Below, piece by piece: positions 57,324 to 64,000 of a stretch of DNA of 64,000 nucleotides (position 1 is the stretch's first letter; each line of letters begins with the position of its first letter). Location: the NCBI RefSeq assembly GCF_003004785.1, contig NZ_PVZS01000024.1, positions 1 through 64,000 on the forward strand. Direction: 5' to 3'. The notes beneath the pieces were generated by a model that was not told the DNA's origin, made no database searches, and saw only the letters and a program-made list of their open reading frames with translations. Position numbers and translations under genes: made by a program. Source of the stretch: Alsobacter soli (GTDB taxonomy: Bacteria > Pseudomonadota > Alphaproteobacteria > Rhizobiales > Beijerinckiaceae).

Positions 57324-58205
57324 TCAGTAGGTGACCTTGCGTTCGACGTAGCGGAACTGGATGGCGGTAAGCGCGATCACGATCACCATGAGGACGACCG
57401 ACTGCGCCGCCGAGCCGCCGAGATCGCCGCCGAGGCGCCCGTCCTGGTAGACCTTGAACACCAGCGTCTCGGTGGCCTTGGCCGGCCCGCCATGCGTGAT
57501 GGCGTCGATGATGCCGAACGTGTCGAAGAACACGTAGACGATGTTCACGACCAGCAGGAAGAACGTGGTGGGCGACAGCATCGGGAACACGATGGTCCAG
57601 AAGCGCCGCGTGGGCCTGGCCCCGTCGATGGCCGCGGCCTCGATGAGGCTCTTGGGGATCGACTGCAGACCCGCCAGGAAGAACAGGAAGTTGTAGCTGA
57701 TCTGCTTCCAGGCGGCGGCCAGGATCACCAGCAGCAGCGCGTGGTCGCCGTTCAGCATCGGGTTCCACGGCACGCCGATGGAGATCAGCCCGCGGCCGAT
57801 CATGCCGAGCGACGGCTGGAACATGAACAGCCACAGCACGCCCGCGATGGCCGGCGCCACCGCATAGGGCCAGATCAGCAGGGTGCGGTACACGGAGCCG
57901 CCCCGGATCTGCTTGTCCGCCATGACGGCGAGCAGCAGCGAAAAAGACATGGCGAGGAACGTCACCGCGATCGAGAAGATCACGGTGGTGGCCATCGACT
58001 CGTAATAGGCGCGCTGCTGGAACAGGGAGACGTAGTTCTCCAGCCCCACGAACTCGGTGGTCGTTCCGAACGCGTCCTCCATGCGGAACGACATCCACAC
58101 CGCCTGGGACGCCGGCCAATAGAAGAACACGAGCGTGATGACCAGCTGCGGCGCGAGCAGCAGGTAAGGCAGGAGCTTGTTGTTGTAGAGGGAGCGTTTT
58201 TCCAT
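57324..58205 (-). CDS. ugpA: Glycerol-3-phosphate ABC transporter permease UgpA
   Basis: A 293-residue permease with about six helices and the EAA loop ([19 protein letters not shown]). I use the ATG at 58205 ([19 protein letters not shown]), the usual UgpA opening; an ATG three codons upstream (58214) is possible. The gap to ugpB (188 bases) contains a long inverted repeat. Confidence 0.9.
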   Translation of the reverse strand: MEKRSLYNNKLLPYLLLAPQLVITLVFFYWPASQAVWMSFRMEDAFGTTTEFVGLENYVSLFQQRAYYESMATTVIFSIAVTFLAMSFSLLLAVMADKQIRGGSVYRTLLIWPYAVAPAIAGVLWLFMFQPSLGMIGRGLISIGVPWNPMLNGDHALLLVILAAAWKQISYNFLFFLAGLQSIPKSLIEAAAIDGARPTRRFWTIVFPMLSPTTFFLLVVNIVYVFFDTFGIIDAITHGGPAKATETLVFKVYQDGRLGGDLGGSAAQSVVLMVIVIALTAIQFRYVERKVTY

Positions 58206-58250
58206 GGATCCCATCGAGCCGGCGGCAACGGTCGGCGGTCACTCGAATCC

Positions 58251-58338
58251 CGTCATTGCGAGGAGCGAAGCGACGAAGCAATCCAGGACGCTGGGCCCCC
58301 GTGGCCCCTGGATTGCTTCGCTCCGCTCGCAATGACGG
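58251..58338. repeat. Family A inverted pair between ugpB and ugpA
   Basis: CGTCATTGCGAGGAGCGAAG...GAAGCAATCCAGG and inverted CCTGGATTGCTTCGCTCCGC-TCGCAATGACG. It is expected to form a long hairpin in the ugp transcript between the binding-protein gene and the permease genes. Confidence 0.87.
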
Positions 58339-58393
58339 CGGTGTCTTTCCTGAAGGCGAGCCGCCGCAGGTGCGGCTCGCCTGCCCGTCAGCC

Positions 58394-59704
58394 TCAGCGG
58401 CCGGCGGTGCGCTCGAACTGGCGGAGCGTGGCGTTGCCGCGGGACACGGCGTCGTCCAGCGCCTGCTGGGGCGACTTCTTGCCCGCCAGCGCCGCCTCGA
58501 TCTCCTCGGCCCACATGTCGCGCATCTGCACCATGTTGCCGAAGCGCAGGCCGCGCGAGTTCTCGGTCGGCTCCTTGTTGGTGAGCTCCTTCAGGGGCGT
58601 CTCGCGGTCCGGGTTCTTCTCGTAGAAGCCCGACGCCTTCACCTTCTCGTAGGCCGCCTTGGTGATCGGCAGGTAGCCTGAGTCGATGTGCAGCTTCGCC
58701 TGCCGGTCCGTGTCGGACAGGAAGGTGAAGAACTTGGCGATGCCCTTGTACTCGGCCGCCGACTTGCCGCCCATGACCCACAGCGAGGCGCCGCCGATGA
58801 TGGAGTTCTGCGGCGCGCCCTTCACGTCCGGATAGTACGGCATCGGGGCGGCCGTGTAGTCGAACTTGGCGTTCGCCTTCACGTTGCCGAAGAAGCCGGA
58901 CGAGGTCAGCATGATCGGGCACTCGCCCGAGGTGAAGCGGCCCTCGTTCTCGTTGCCGCGTCCCGAATAGTCGTAGGTCTTGTCCTTCTGCAGGTTGACC
59001 AGGTCGGTCAGCAGGCGGACGTGGACGGGATCGTTGAACTTCAGTTCGGTGTCGAAGCCGTCGAGGCCGTTGGCCTTGGTCCCGATCGGCAGGTTGTGCC
59101 AGGCCGAGAACTGCTCGATGAAGGCCCAGGTCGACCACGCGGCCGTGAAGCCGCACTTGTCCCACCCGGCCGCCTTCAGCTTCTTGCCGGCCTCGAACAC
59201 CTCAGGCCAGGTCTTCGGGATCTCGGCGACGTTCGCCTTCTTCAGCGCGTCCTTGTTGATCCACATGACCATGGAGGACGAGTTGAACGGGAAGGACAGC
59301 ATCTCGCCCTTGGCGGTCGAGTAGTAGCCCGTGATGGCCGGCAGGTAGGACTTGGGGTCGAACTTCTCGCCGGCCTCCTGCATCATCTGCTGCACCGGCT
59401 TGATGGCGCCCTTGGCCGACATCATGGTGGCGGTGCCGACCTCGAACACCTGCACGATGTGGGGAGCGTTGCCGGCGCGATAGGCCGCGATGGCCGCGTT
59501 CAGCGTATCCGGGTAGCTGCCCTTGTAGACGGCGGTGACCTTGTACTCGTTCTGCGAGGCGTTGAAGTCGGCCGCGAGCTTGTTGACCACCTCGTTGTTG
59601 CCGCCCGTCATGGCGTGCCACCACTGGATCTCCGTCTGCGCGAAGGCCGACGTCGAGGCCATCATGGCGGCGAGCGAGATCGCCAGCTTGGTCTGGAGTG
59701 TCAT
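58394..59704 (-). CDS. ugpB: sn-Glycerol-3-phosphate-binding protein UgpB
   Basis: A 436-residue periplasmic binding protein. Signal peptide MTLQTKLAISLAAMMASTSA-FAQ, then TEIQWWHAMTGGNNEVVNKL. The segments YKGSYPDTLNAAIAAYRAGN and QVFEVGTATMMSAKGAIKPV match UgpB closely. It binds glycerol-3-phosphate or glycerophosphocholine. The start at 59704 has GGGAGA upstream; the longer frame reads through the leader. It is the first gene of the operon and is preceded by Pho-box repeats. Confidence 0.94.
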   Translation of the reverse strand: MTLQTKLAISLAAMMASTSAFAQTEIQWWHAMTGGNNEVVNKLAADFNASQNEYKVTAVYKGSYPDTLNAAIAAYRAGNAPHIVQVFEVGTATMMSAKGAIKPVQQMMQEAGEKFDPKSYLPAITGYYSTAKGEMLSFPFNSSSMVMWINKDALKKANVAEIPKTWPEVFEAGKKLKAAGWDKCGFTAAWSTWAFIEQFSAWHNLPIGTKANGLDGFDTELKFNDPVHVRLLTDLVNLQKDKTYDYSGRGNENEGRFTSGECPIMLTSSGFFGNVKANAKFDYTAAPMPYYPDVKGAPQNSIIGGASLWVMGGKSAAEYKGIAKFFTFLSDTDRQAKLHIDSGYLPITKAAYEKVKASGFYEKNPDRETPLKELTNKEPTENSRGLRFGNMVQMRDMWAEEIEAALAGKKSPQQALDDAVSRGNATLRQFERTAGR

Positions 59705-59772
59705 TGCTTTCTCCCTGTCCACCCCACGCGGGGGCTTGTTCTCGTTGTCTGGCAGCCCGGCGCGACGCTCAG

Positions 59773-59801
59773 GCGACAGACCTATGACAATCAGATGACG
59801 T
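59773..59801 (-). promoter_or_regulatory. PHO box (three PhoB half-site repeats) upstream of ugpB
   Basis: Read on the minus strand: ACGTCAT-CTGA-TTGTCAT-AGGT-CTGTCGC. These are three 7-mers with exact 11-base period, close to the PhoB consensus CTGTCAT with 4-base spacers. The right-most copies match 6 of 7 positions. The array ends about 68 bases before the ugpB ATG, a suitable distance for PhoB activation. Confidence 0.72.
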
Positions 59802-59842
59802 TCATTTCGGCAAGATTCGAAAGTCAGTCCAAAGCCCTTTGG

Positions 59843-59932
59843 CGTCATTGCGAGGAGCGCGGCGACGAAGCAACCCAGGGGGGCCAGGCGCCCAGCGGCC
59901 CTGGATTGCTTCGCTGCGCTCGCAATGGCGGA
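59843..59932. repeat. Family A inverted repeat pair
   Basis: CGTCATTGCGAGGAGCGCGG...GAAGCAACCCAGG and inverted CCTGGATTGCTTCG...CTCGCAATGGCGG. It begins two bases after the stop of the altronate-dehydratase-like gene and ends 40 bases before the ugpB Pho box, so it may separate the two units. Confidence 0.85.
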
Positions 59933-59934
59933 CG

Positions 59935-61467
59935 TTACATCGTCGCTCCCACCGTCCACGGCACGAACTCGGCGTCGCCGTAGCCGAGCTGCTCGGACTT
60001 GGAGCGCTCGCCCGAGGCGACGCGCAGCACCGTCTCGAAGATCTCCTGGCCCTTCTGCTCGATGGACACGCCGTCAAGGATGTCGCCGCAGTTGATGTCC
60101 ATGTCGTCGATCATGCGGCGGTAGATCTCGCTGTTGGTCGCGAGCTTGATGGAGGGCGTGGGCTTGCAGCCGTAGGCCGAGCCGCGGCCGGTGGTGAAGC
60201 ACAGCACGTTGGCGCCTCCCGCCACCTGGCCGGTGGCCGCCACCGGGTCGTAGCCGGGCGTATCCATGTAGACGAAGCCCTTGGCGTCCACCGGTTCGGC
60301 GTAATGGTAGACTCCGGTCATCGTCCGTGTGCCGCCCTTGGCGGCCGCGCCGAGCGACTTCTCCAGGATGGTGGTGAGCCCGCCGAGCTTGTTGCCAGGC
60401 GAGGGGTTGTTGTTCATCTCCATCTTGTTGCGGGCGGTGTAGTCCTCCCACCAGTGGATCATGTCGACGAGCTTCTCGCCGATCTCCCGCGTGGCCGCGC
60501 GGCGGGTGAGCAGGTGCTCGGCCCCGTAGATCTCCGGCGTCTCGGACAGGATGGCCGTGCCGCCGTGCTTCACCAGGATGTCCACGGCCGCGCCCAGCGC
60601 CGGGTTGGCGGTGATGCCGGAGTAGCCGTCCGATCCGCCGCACTGCAGCGCCAGCAGCAGCTCGGACGCCGGCACGGTCTCGCGCTGCGCCCGGTTGGCG
60701 ATGGGCAGCATCGTCTTGATGGCTTCCACGCCCGCCTGCACGGTCTTCTTGGTGCCGCCCACCTCCTGGATGGTCATGGTGCGGAACGTGTCGGACTCGC
60801 TGATGCCGTAGGCGTCCTTCCAGCGGCCGATCTGGAAGCCCTCGCAGCCGAGGCCCACCATCACCACGCCCGCCATGTTCGGGTTGGTGGCGTAGCCCCA
60901 CTGGGTGCGCTTGAGGATCTCGTAGCCCTCGCCCTTCACGTCGAGGGCGCAGCCGCCGCCGTGCACCAGCGGGATCACGCCGTCGATGTTCGGGTAGTTG
61001 GCCAGGATGCCGGAGCGCTCGATCTCCTGCGCCATGAAGCGGGCCACGGAGGCCGAGCAGTTCACCGAGGTGAGGATGCCGATGTAGTTGCGCGTGCCGA
61101 CCTTGCCGTTGGCGCGGCGGAAGCCCTGGAAGGTCGCCTGCAGCTCCGGCGGCAGCAGCTCTTCCTGCTTCGCGTCCTCCGCGAAGCGGTAGTCACGCTC
61201 GAAGTCGTGCATGACGACGTTGTGCTCGTGCACCCAGTCGCCCGGCTCGATCGCCTTGGACGCGAAGCCGATGATCTGGCCGAACTTCACGATGGGCTGG
61301 CCTTCCGGGATGCCGACGGTCGCCATCTTGTGGCCGCGCGGCACGCGCGCCCGGGCCGTGACGCCTTCCGCGACGGCGCCGGCCTCCACGGGGTCGACCG
61401 CCACCACGACGGTGTCGGCGGGGTTGAGCCGCACGATGCGCGGCGCGTTGAGGACCGGGGCGTTCAT
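59935..61467 (-). CDS. UxaA/GarD-family altronate or galactarate dehydratase
   Basis: A 510-residue dehydratase. The N-terminal SAF domain (about 15-105, with RLNPADTVVVAV and HEHNVVMHDF) is joined to the catalytic UxaA domain (GFRRANGKVGTRNYIGILTS, NCSASVARF, HGGGCALD, LQCGGSDGYSGITANPALG, FTTGRGSAYGCKPTPSIK). The family removes water from altronate, galactarate or related sugar acids, using Fe2+. It has both domains of the single-chain enzyme. The start at 61467 has AGGAAGGA upstream. Ribose-type ABC transporter genes lie directly upstream on the same strand, so substrate uptake and first step are probably one operon. Confidence 0.88.
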   Translation of the reverse strand: MNAPVLNAPRIVRLNPADTVVVAVDPVEAGAVAEGVTARARVPRGHKMATVGIPEGQPIVKFGQIIGFASKAIEPGDWVHEHNVVMHDFERDYRFAEDAKQEELLPPELQATFQGFRRANGKVGTRNYIGILTSVNCSASVARFMAQEIERSGILANYPNIDGVIPLVHGGGCALDVKGEGYEILKRTQWGYATNPNMAGVVMVGLGCEGFQIGRWKDAYGISESDTFRTMTIQEVGGTKKTVQAGVEAIKTMLPIANRAQRETVPASELLLALQCGGSDGYSGITANPALGAAVDILVKHGGTAILSETPEIYGAEHLLTRRAATREIGEKLVDMIHWWEDYTARNKMEMNNNPSPGNKLGGLTTILEKSLGAAAKGGTRTMTGVYHYAEPVDAKGFVYMDTPGYDPVAATGQVAGGANVLCFTTGRGSAYGCKPTPSIKLATNSEIYRRMIDDMDINCGDILDGVSIEQKGQEIFETVLRVASGERSKSEQLGYGDAEFVPWTVGATM

Positions 61468-61570
61468 GGCTGTTCCTTCCTGGGCGGCTCTTGGGGGCCG
61501 CGCCCGTACTGTAAGGTGGTGTTCGCGCACTCTTTACGCGAATCCGCGCCGGGCGCCAGCGCGGCAGCCG

Positions 61571-62602
61571 TCAACGCCGCCTCCGGCGCAGGCCGTCGAA
61601 ATACACGATGGCGATGATCAGCACGCCCGTGATGATGAACTGGTAGAAGGAGTTCACGTTCATCAGGTTCGCGCCGTTGCGGATGGTCGCCAGGATGAAG
61701 GCGCCGAGCAGCGGGCCCCACACCGTTCCCACCGCCCCGAACAGGCTCGCGCCGCCGATCACCGAGGACGCGATGGCCTCGAGCTCCGCCCCGATCGCCT
61801 GGGTGGCGTTGCCGGTGCCCGTGCGCGAGGCGAGCAGCACGCCCACGATGGAGGCGCACAGGGCCGACAGGATGTAGGCGGTGGCGATCACGGCCTTGAC
61901 GTTCACCCCCGAGAGGCGCGCTGCCTCCGGGTTGGAGCCCACGGAGAACAGGTAGCGCCCGTGCCGGCTGAGGTGAAGGTACACATAGGCCGGGACCGCC
62001 ACCACGATGACCACCATGAACAGGTTGGGGATGCCGAACACCTCGCCGCGCGAGAAGCCCGTGAACGTGTCGTTGGTGACGTTGATGGTGGAGCCGTTGG
62101 TCATCAGCAGCCCCACCCCCTTCAGGGCCGTGAAGGTGGCCAGCGTGATGATGAAGGGCGGCAGGTCCATCTTCACCACCCCGAAAGCGTGGAAGGCGCC
62201 GATGCCCATCCCCACCACCAGCGAGGCGATCACCGCGCCCCAGATGCCGACCAGGCTGGCTGCGGCCTCCGGCACGCCGATTCCGACCAGGAAAGCCACG
62301 GCCGGCGGCGCCGCGCTCTGCAGCAGCATGGCGACCACCACGGTGATGAAGCTCGCCACCGCGCCCACCGACAGGTCGATGCCGGCCGTGATGATCACGA
62401 AGGTCTCGCCCAGCGCCAGGATGGCGAAGATCGCCCCCTGGCGCGCCAGGTTGGAAATGTTGCCCGGCGTCATGAACGTCGTGGTCCACCACGACAGGAA
62501 CAGGAACATCGCCGCCAGCACGCCGATCAGCGTCAGGCCGAGCAGGCGGGAGAAGTCGAACCTGGCGCGGGGCGCGACCCCGATGGCGGCCGTTTCGGTC
62601 AT
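61571..62602 (-). CDS. Sugar ABC transporter permease (RbsC/AraH type)
   Basis: A 343-residue permease of the CUT2 family with about nine hydrophobic helices. Typical segments are LARQGAIFAILALGETFVIITAGIDLSVGA and GAELEAIASSVIGGASLFG split across the protein. It should pair with the upstream ATPase and with a binding protein not seen here. Operon position next to a sugar-acid dehydratase suggests an aldonic or aldaric acid or a related sugar. Confidence 0.9.
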   Translation of the reverse strand: MTETAAIGVAPRARFDFSRLLGLTLIGVLAAMFLFLSWWTTTFMTPGNISNLARQGAIFAILALGETFVIITAGIDLSVGAVASFITVVVAMLLQSAAPPAVAFLVGIGVPEAAASLVGIWGAVIASLVVGMGIGAFHAFGVVKMDLPPFIITLATFTALKGVGLLMTNGSTINVTNDTFTGFSRGEVFGIPNLFMVVIVVAVPAYVYLHLSRHGRYLFSVGSNPEAARLSGVNVKAVIATAYILSALCASIVGVLLASRTGTGNATQAIGAELEAIASSVIGGASLFGAVGTVWGPLLGAFILATIRNGANLMNVNSFYQFIITGVLIIAIVYFDGLRRRRR

Positions 62603-62620
62603 GGTCTGCCTTTCCCCGCT

Positions 62621-64000
62621 CTAGACGCCCATCGCTTCGGTCAGGATCTGCTCGTGGCTCACGGCCTTGAACCCGTGCTGGGCCACTTGTCGCCCGGCGC
62701 GGAACACGTGCAGCTGGTCCGCGAGCTCGTAGACTTCCGGCAGGTAGGACGAGATCAGCAGAATCCCGGCGCCCTGCGCCAGCAGCGCCCCGAACAGCCG
62801 GTAGATCTCCGCCTTGGTGCCCACGTCCACGCCCACGGTCGGCTCGTCGAAGATGAACAGCTTGGCCCCGTGGTTGAGCCACTTGCCGATCACGATCTTC
62901 TGCTGGTTGCCGCCCGACAGGCTGAGGGCCTGCGCATTGCGGCTGGCGGTCTTGATGCGCAGGTCCCGGATCTGCTTGTCGGCGGCCTTGCGCTCCGCTG
63001 TGCGGGAGATGGTTATGCCGCGCGTGAGACGCTCGAAGACTGGCAGGTTGAGGTTGAGCCCGACGCCCAGGTTGAGGCAGAGCCCCTGGTCCCGCCGGCT
63101 CTCCGGGGCCAGCGCCATGCCGAGCGCGATGGCGTCCCGCTCCGCGCGGACGCGCACGGGCCGGCCCTGCCACAGCGCCTCGCCCCCGGTGGGCGGCTCC
63201 CGCCCGTAGACGCCCATGACGAACTCGCTGCGGCCGGCCCCGATCAGGCCGTACAGCCCCACGATCTCGCCCTCGCGCACCGAGAGCGACACGTCCTGGA
63301 ACCCCCGCCCGCTCAGATGGCGCGTCTCCAGGATGGGAGCTCCGAAGGCGAAGCTCTCCTTGTGGTAGATCTGCTCGATGGAGCGGTTGATCATCAGCCC
63401 GATCAGCTCGGCGTCGCTCGTCTCGCTGACGCGGCGCGTGCCCACCAGCGCGCCGTCGCGGAGCACGGACACCCTGTCCGCCAGCTCGAAGATCTCCTCC
63501 ATGCGGTGGCTGATGTAGACCACCGTGACGCCCTGGGCCTTCAGCCGCCGGATCAGCGCGAAGAGCTGCGCCGCCTCCTGGCGGGTGAGGTAGGCGGTCG
63601 GCTCGTCGAAGATCAGGAACTGCACCCCCCGGCTCGCGGCCCGGGCGGTGGCGACCAGCTGCTGCTGGCCGATGGTGAGGGTCGAAAGCAGGACGCCGGC
63701 CGGCAGGCCGAAGCCCAGGTCGTCCAGGATCGCCTGCGCCTCGCGCGTCATGGCGCGGTCCCGCAGAAGGCCGCGCGAGGTCCGCTCGTCGCCGAGGAAG
63801 ATGTTGGCCGCCACCGTCAGGTGCGGGCACAGCACCACCTCCTGGTGCACGGCGTTGATGCCGAGCGCGATGGCCTCGTTGGGCGTGGACAGCGCCGTGG
63901 GCAGCCCCTTCCACAGGATCTCGCCCGCGGTGCGCGGGGTCACGCCCGTCAGCAGCTTGATGAGGGTCGACTTGCCCGCGCCGTTCTCCCCCACGATGGC
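62621..64000 (-). CDS. Sugar ABC transporter ATPase (RbsA/MglA type), 5' end cut off
   Basis: At least 460 residues of a duplicated CUT2 ATPase; its N-terminus lies beyond the right window edge, since the sequence at the edge is already the Walker A (VGENGAGKSTLIKLL). The first half has LSTLTIGQQQLVATARA and LIFDEPTAYL. The second half has LYGLIGAGRSEFVMG, LSGGNQQKIVIGKWL and LFIFDEPTVGVDVG. As usual for the family, the second Walker A is degenerate (GLIGAGRSE). Eighteen bases separate it from the permease gene. Confidence 0.92.
   Translation of the reverse strand, partial: AIVGENGAGKSTLIKLLTGVTPRTAGEILWKGLPTALSTPNEAIALGINAVHQEVVLCPHLTVAANIFLGDERTSRGLLRDRAMTREAQAILDDLGFGLPAGVLLSTLTIGQQQLVATARAASRGVQFLIFDEPTAYLTRQEAAQLFALIRRLKAQGVTVVYISHRMEEIFELADRVSVLRDGALVGTRRVSETSDAELIGLMINRSIEQIYHKESFAFGAPILETRHLSGRGFQDVSLSVREGEIVGLYGLIGAGRSEFVMGVYGREPPTGGEALWQGRPVRVRAERDAIALGMALAPESRRDQGLCLNLGVGLNLNLPVFERLTRGITISRTAERKAADKQIRDLRIKTASRNAQALSLSGGNQQKIVIGKWLNHGAKLFIFDEPTVGVDVGTKAEIYRLFGALLAQGAGILLISSYLPEVYELADQLHVFRAGRQVAQHGFKAVSHEQILTEAMGV

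Overview
The window is a 64 kb stretch of very GC-rich (roughly 70 %) chromosome. It most likely comes from an alphaproteobacterium of the order Hyphomicrobiales (Rhizobiales). The support is gene content (UrtABCDE urea importer with urease, UgpBAEC importer, an HWE-type sensor kinase, a SWFGD/BON stress protein) and intergenic GTCATTGCGAG / GAAGCAATCCAG and GTCATCCCCGG inverted repeats like those common in that order. This placement is inference; no rRNA or marker gene was compared. No phage, transposase, integrase or CRISPR array was seen.

Left part (0.5-11.6 kb): a two-gene catabolic pair (DapA-family aldolase and an L-2-hydroxyglutarate-oxidase-like flavoenzyme), then the envelope pair alpha-2-macroglobulin / penicillin-binding protein 1C, then a divergent exported peptidoglycan-binding protein with a degenerate trypsin-like half.

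Urea block (11.7-25.9 kb, all on the minus strand): transcription runs urtA-urtB-urtC-urtD-urtE, ureD, a fused ureAB, ureC, an MFS transporter, ureE (very His-rich tail), ureF, ureG, hupE/ureJ and finally purU. A near-consensus sigma-54 promoter sits just upstream of urtA, so urea import, its hydrolysis and nickel-centre assembly may be under nitrogen (NtrC-type) control. Hairpin-forming repeats punctuate the block between urtE and ureD and between ureAB and ureC.

Middle (26-33.6 kb): a sulfatase/phosphonate-monoester-hydrolase-like enzyme, a hydroxypyruvate-isomerase-like protein, a GlcG/HbpS protein, a divergent allantoate-amidohydrolase-type enzyme, a Gly/Arg/Tyr-rich BON protein ending in a clear terminator, a CurA-like reductase and tRNA-Arg(CCG).

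33.6-48.3 kb is more accessory: a 2-hydroxyacid dehydrogenase, an L,D-transpeptidase homologue with an altered active-site signature, a class A PBP, an acid-sugar dehydratase of the enolase superfamily, four small proteins (one YdcH-like, two single-pass membrane proteins), an orphan HWE kinase, a PsiF-repeat protein, an HtrA-like protein lacking all three catalytic residues, and a DNA-alkylation neighbourhood. In that neighbourhood a 3-methyladenine glycosylase gene overlaps a PtsI-like PEP-utilising gene, and the pair diverges from aidB.

Right part (48.5-64 kb): a Wzc/GumC-like protein, a PfkB sugar kinase, a chemoreceptor, an aromatic amino acid (histidine-type) ammonia-lyase, the ugpBAEC glycerol-3-phosphate importer with three Pho-box repeats upstream, and a sugar-acid locus (altronate/galactarate dehydratase family enzyme plus ribose-type ABC permease and ATPase, the last cut by the window edge). 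Together the window reads as a nutrient-scavenging region: nitrogen from urea and allantoate, phosphorus from glycerol-3-phosphate and perhaps phosphoesters, carbon from sugar acids.
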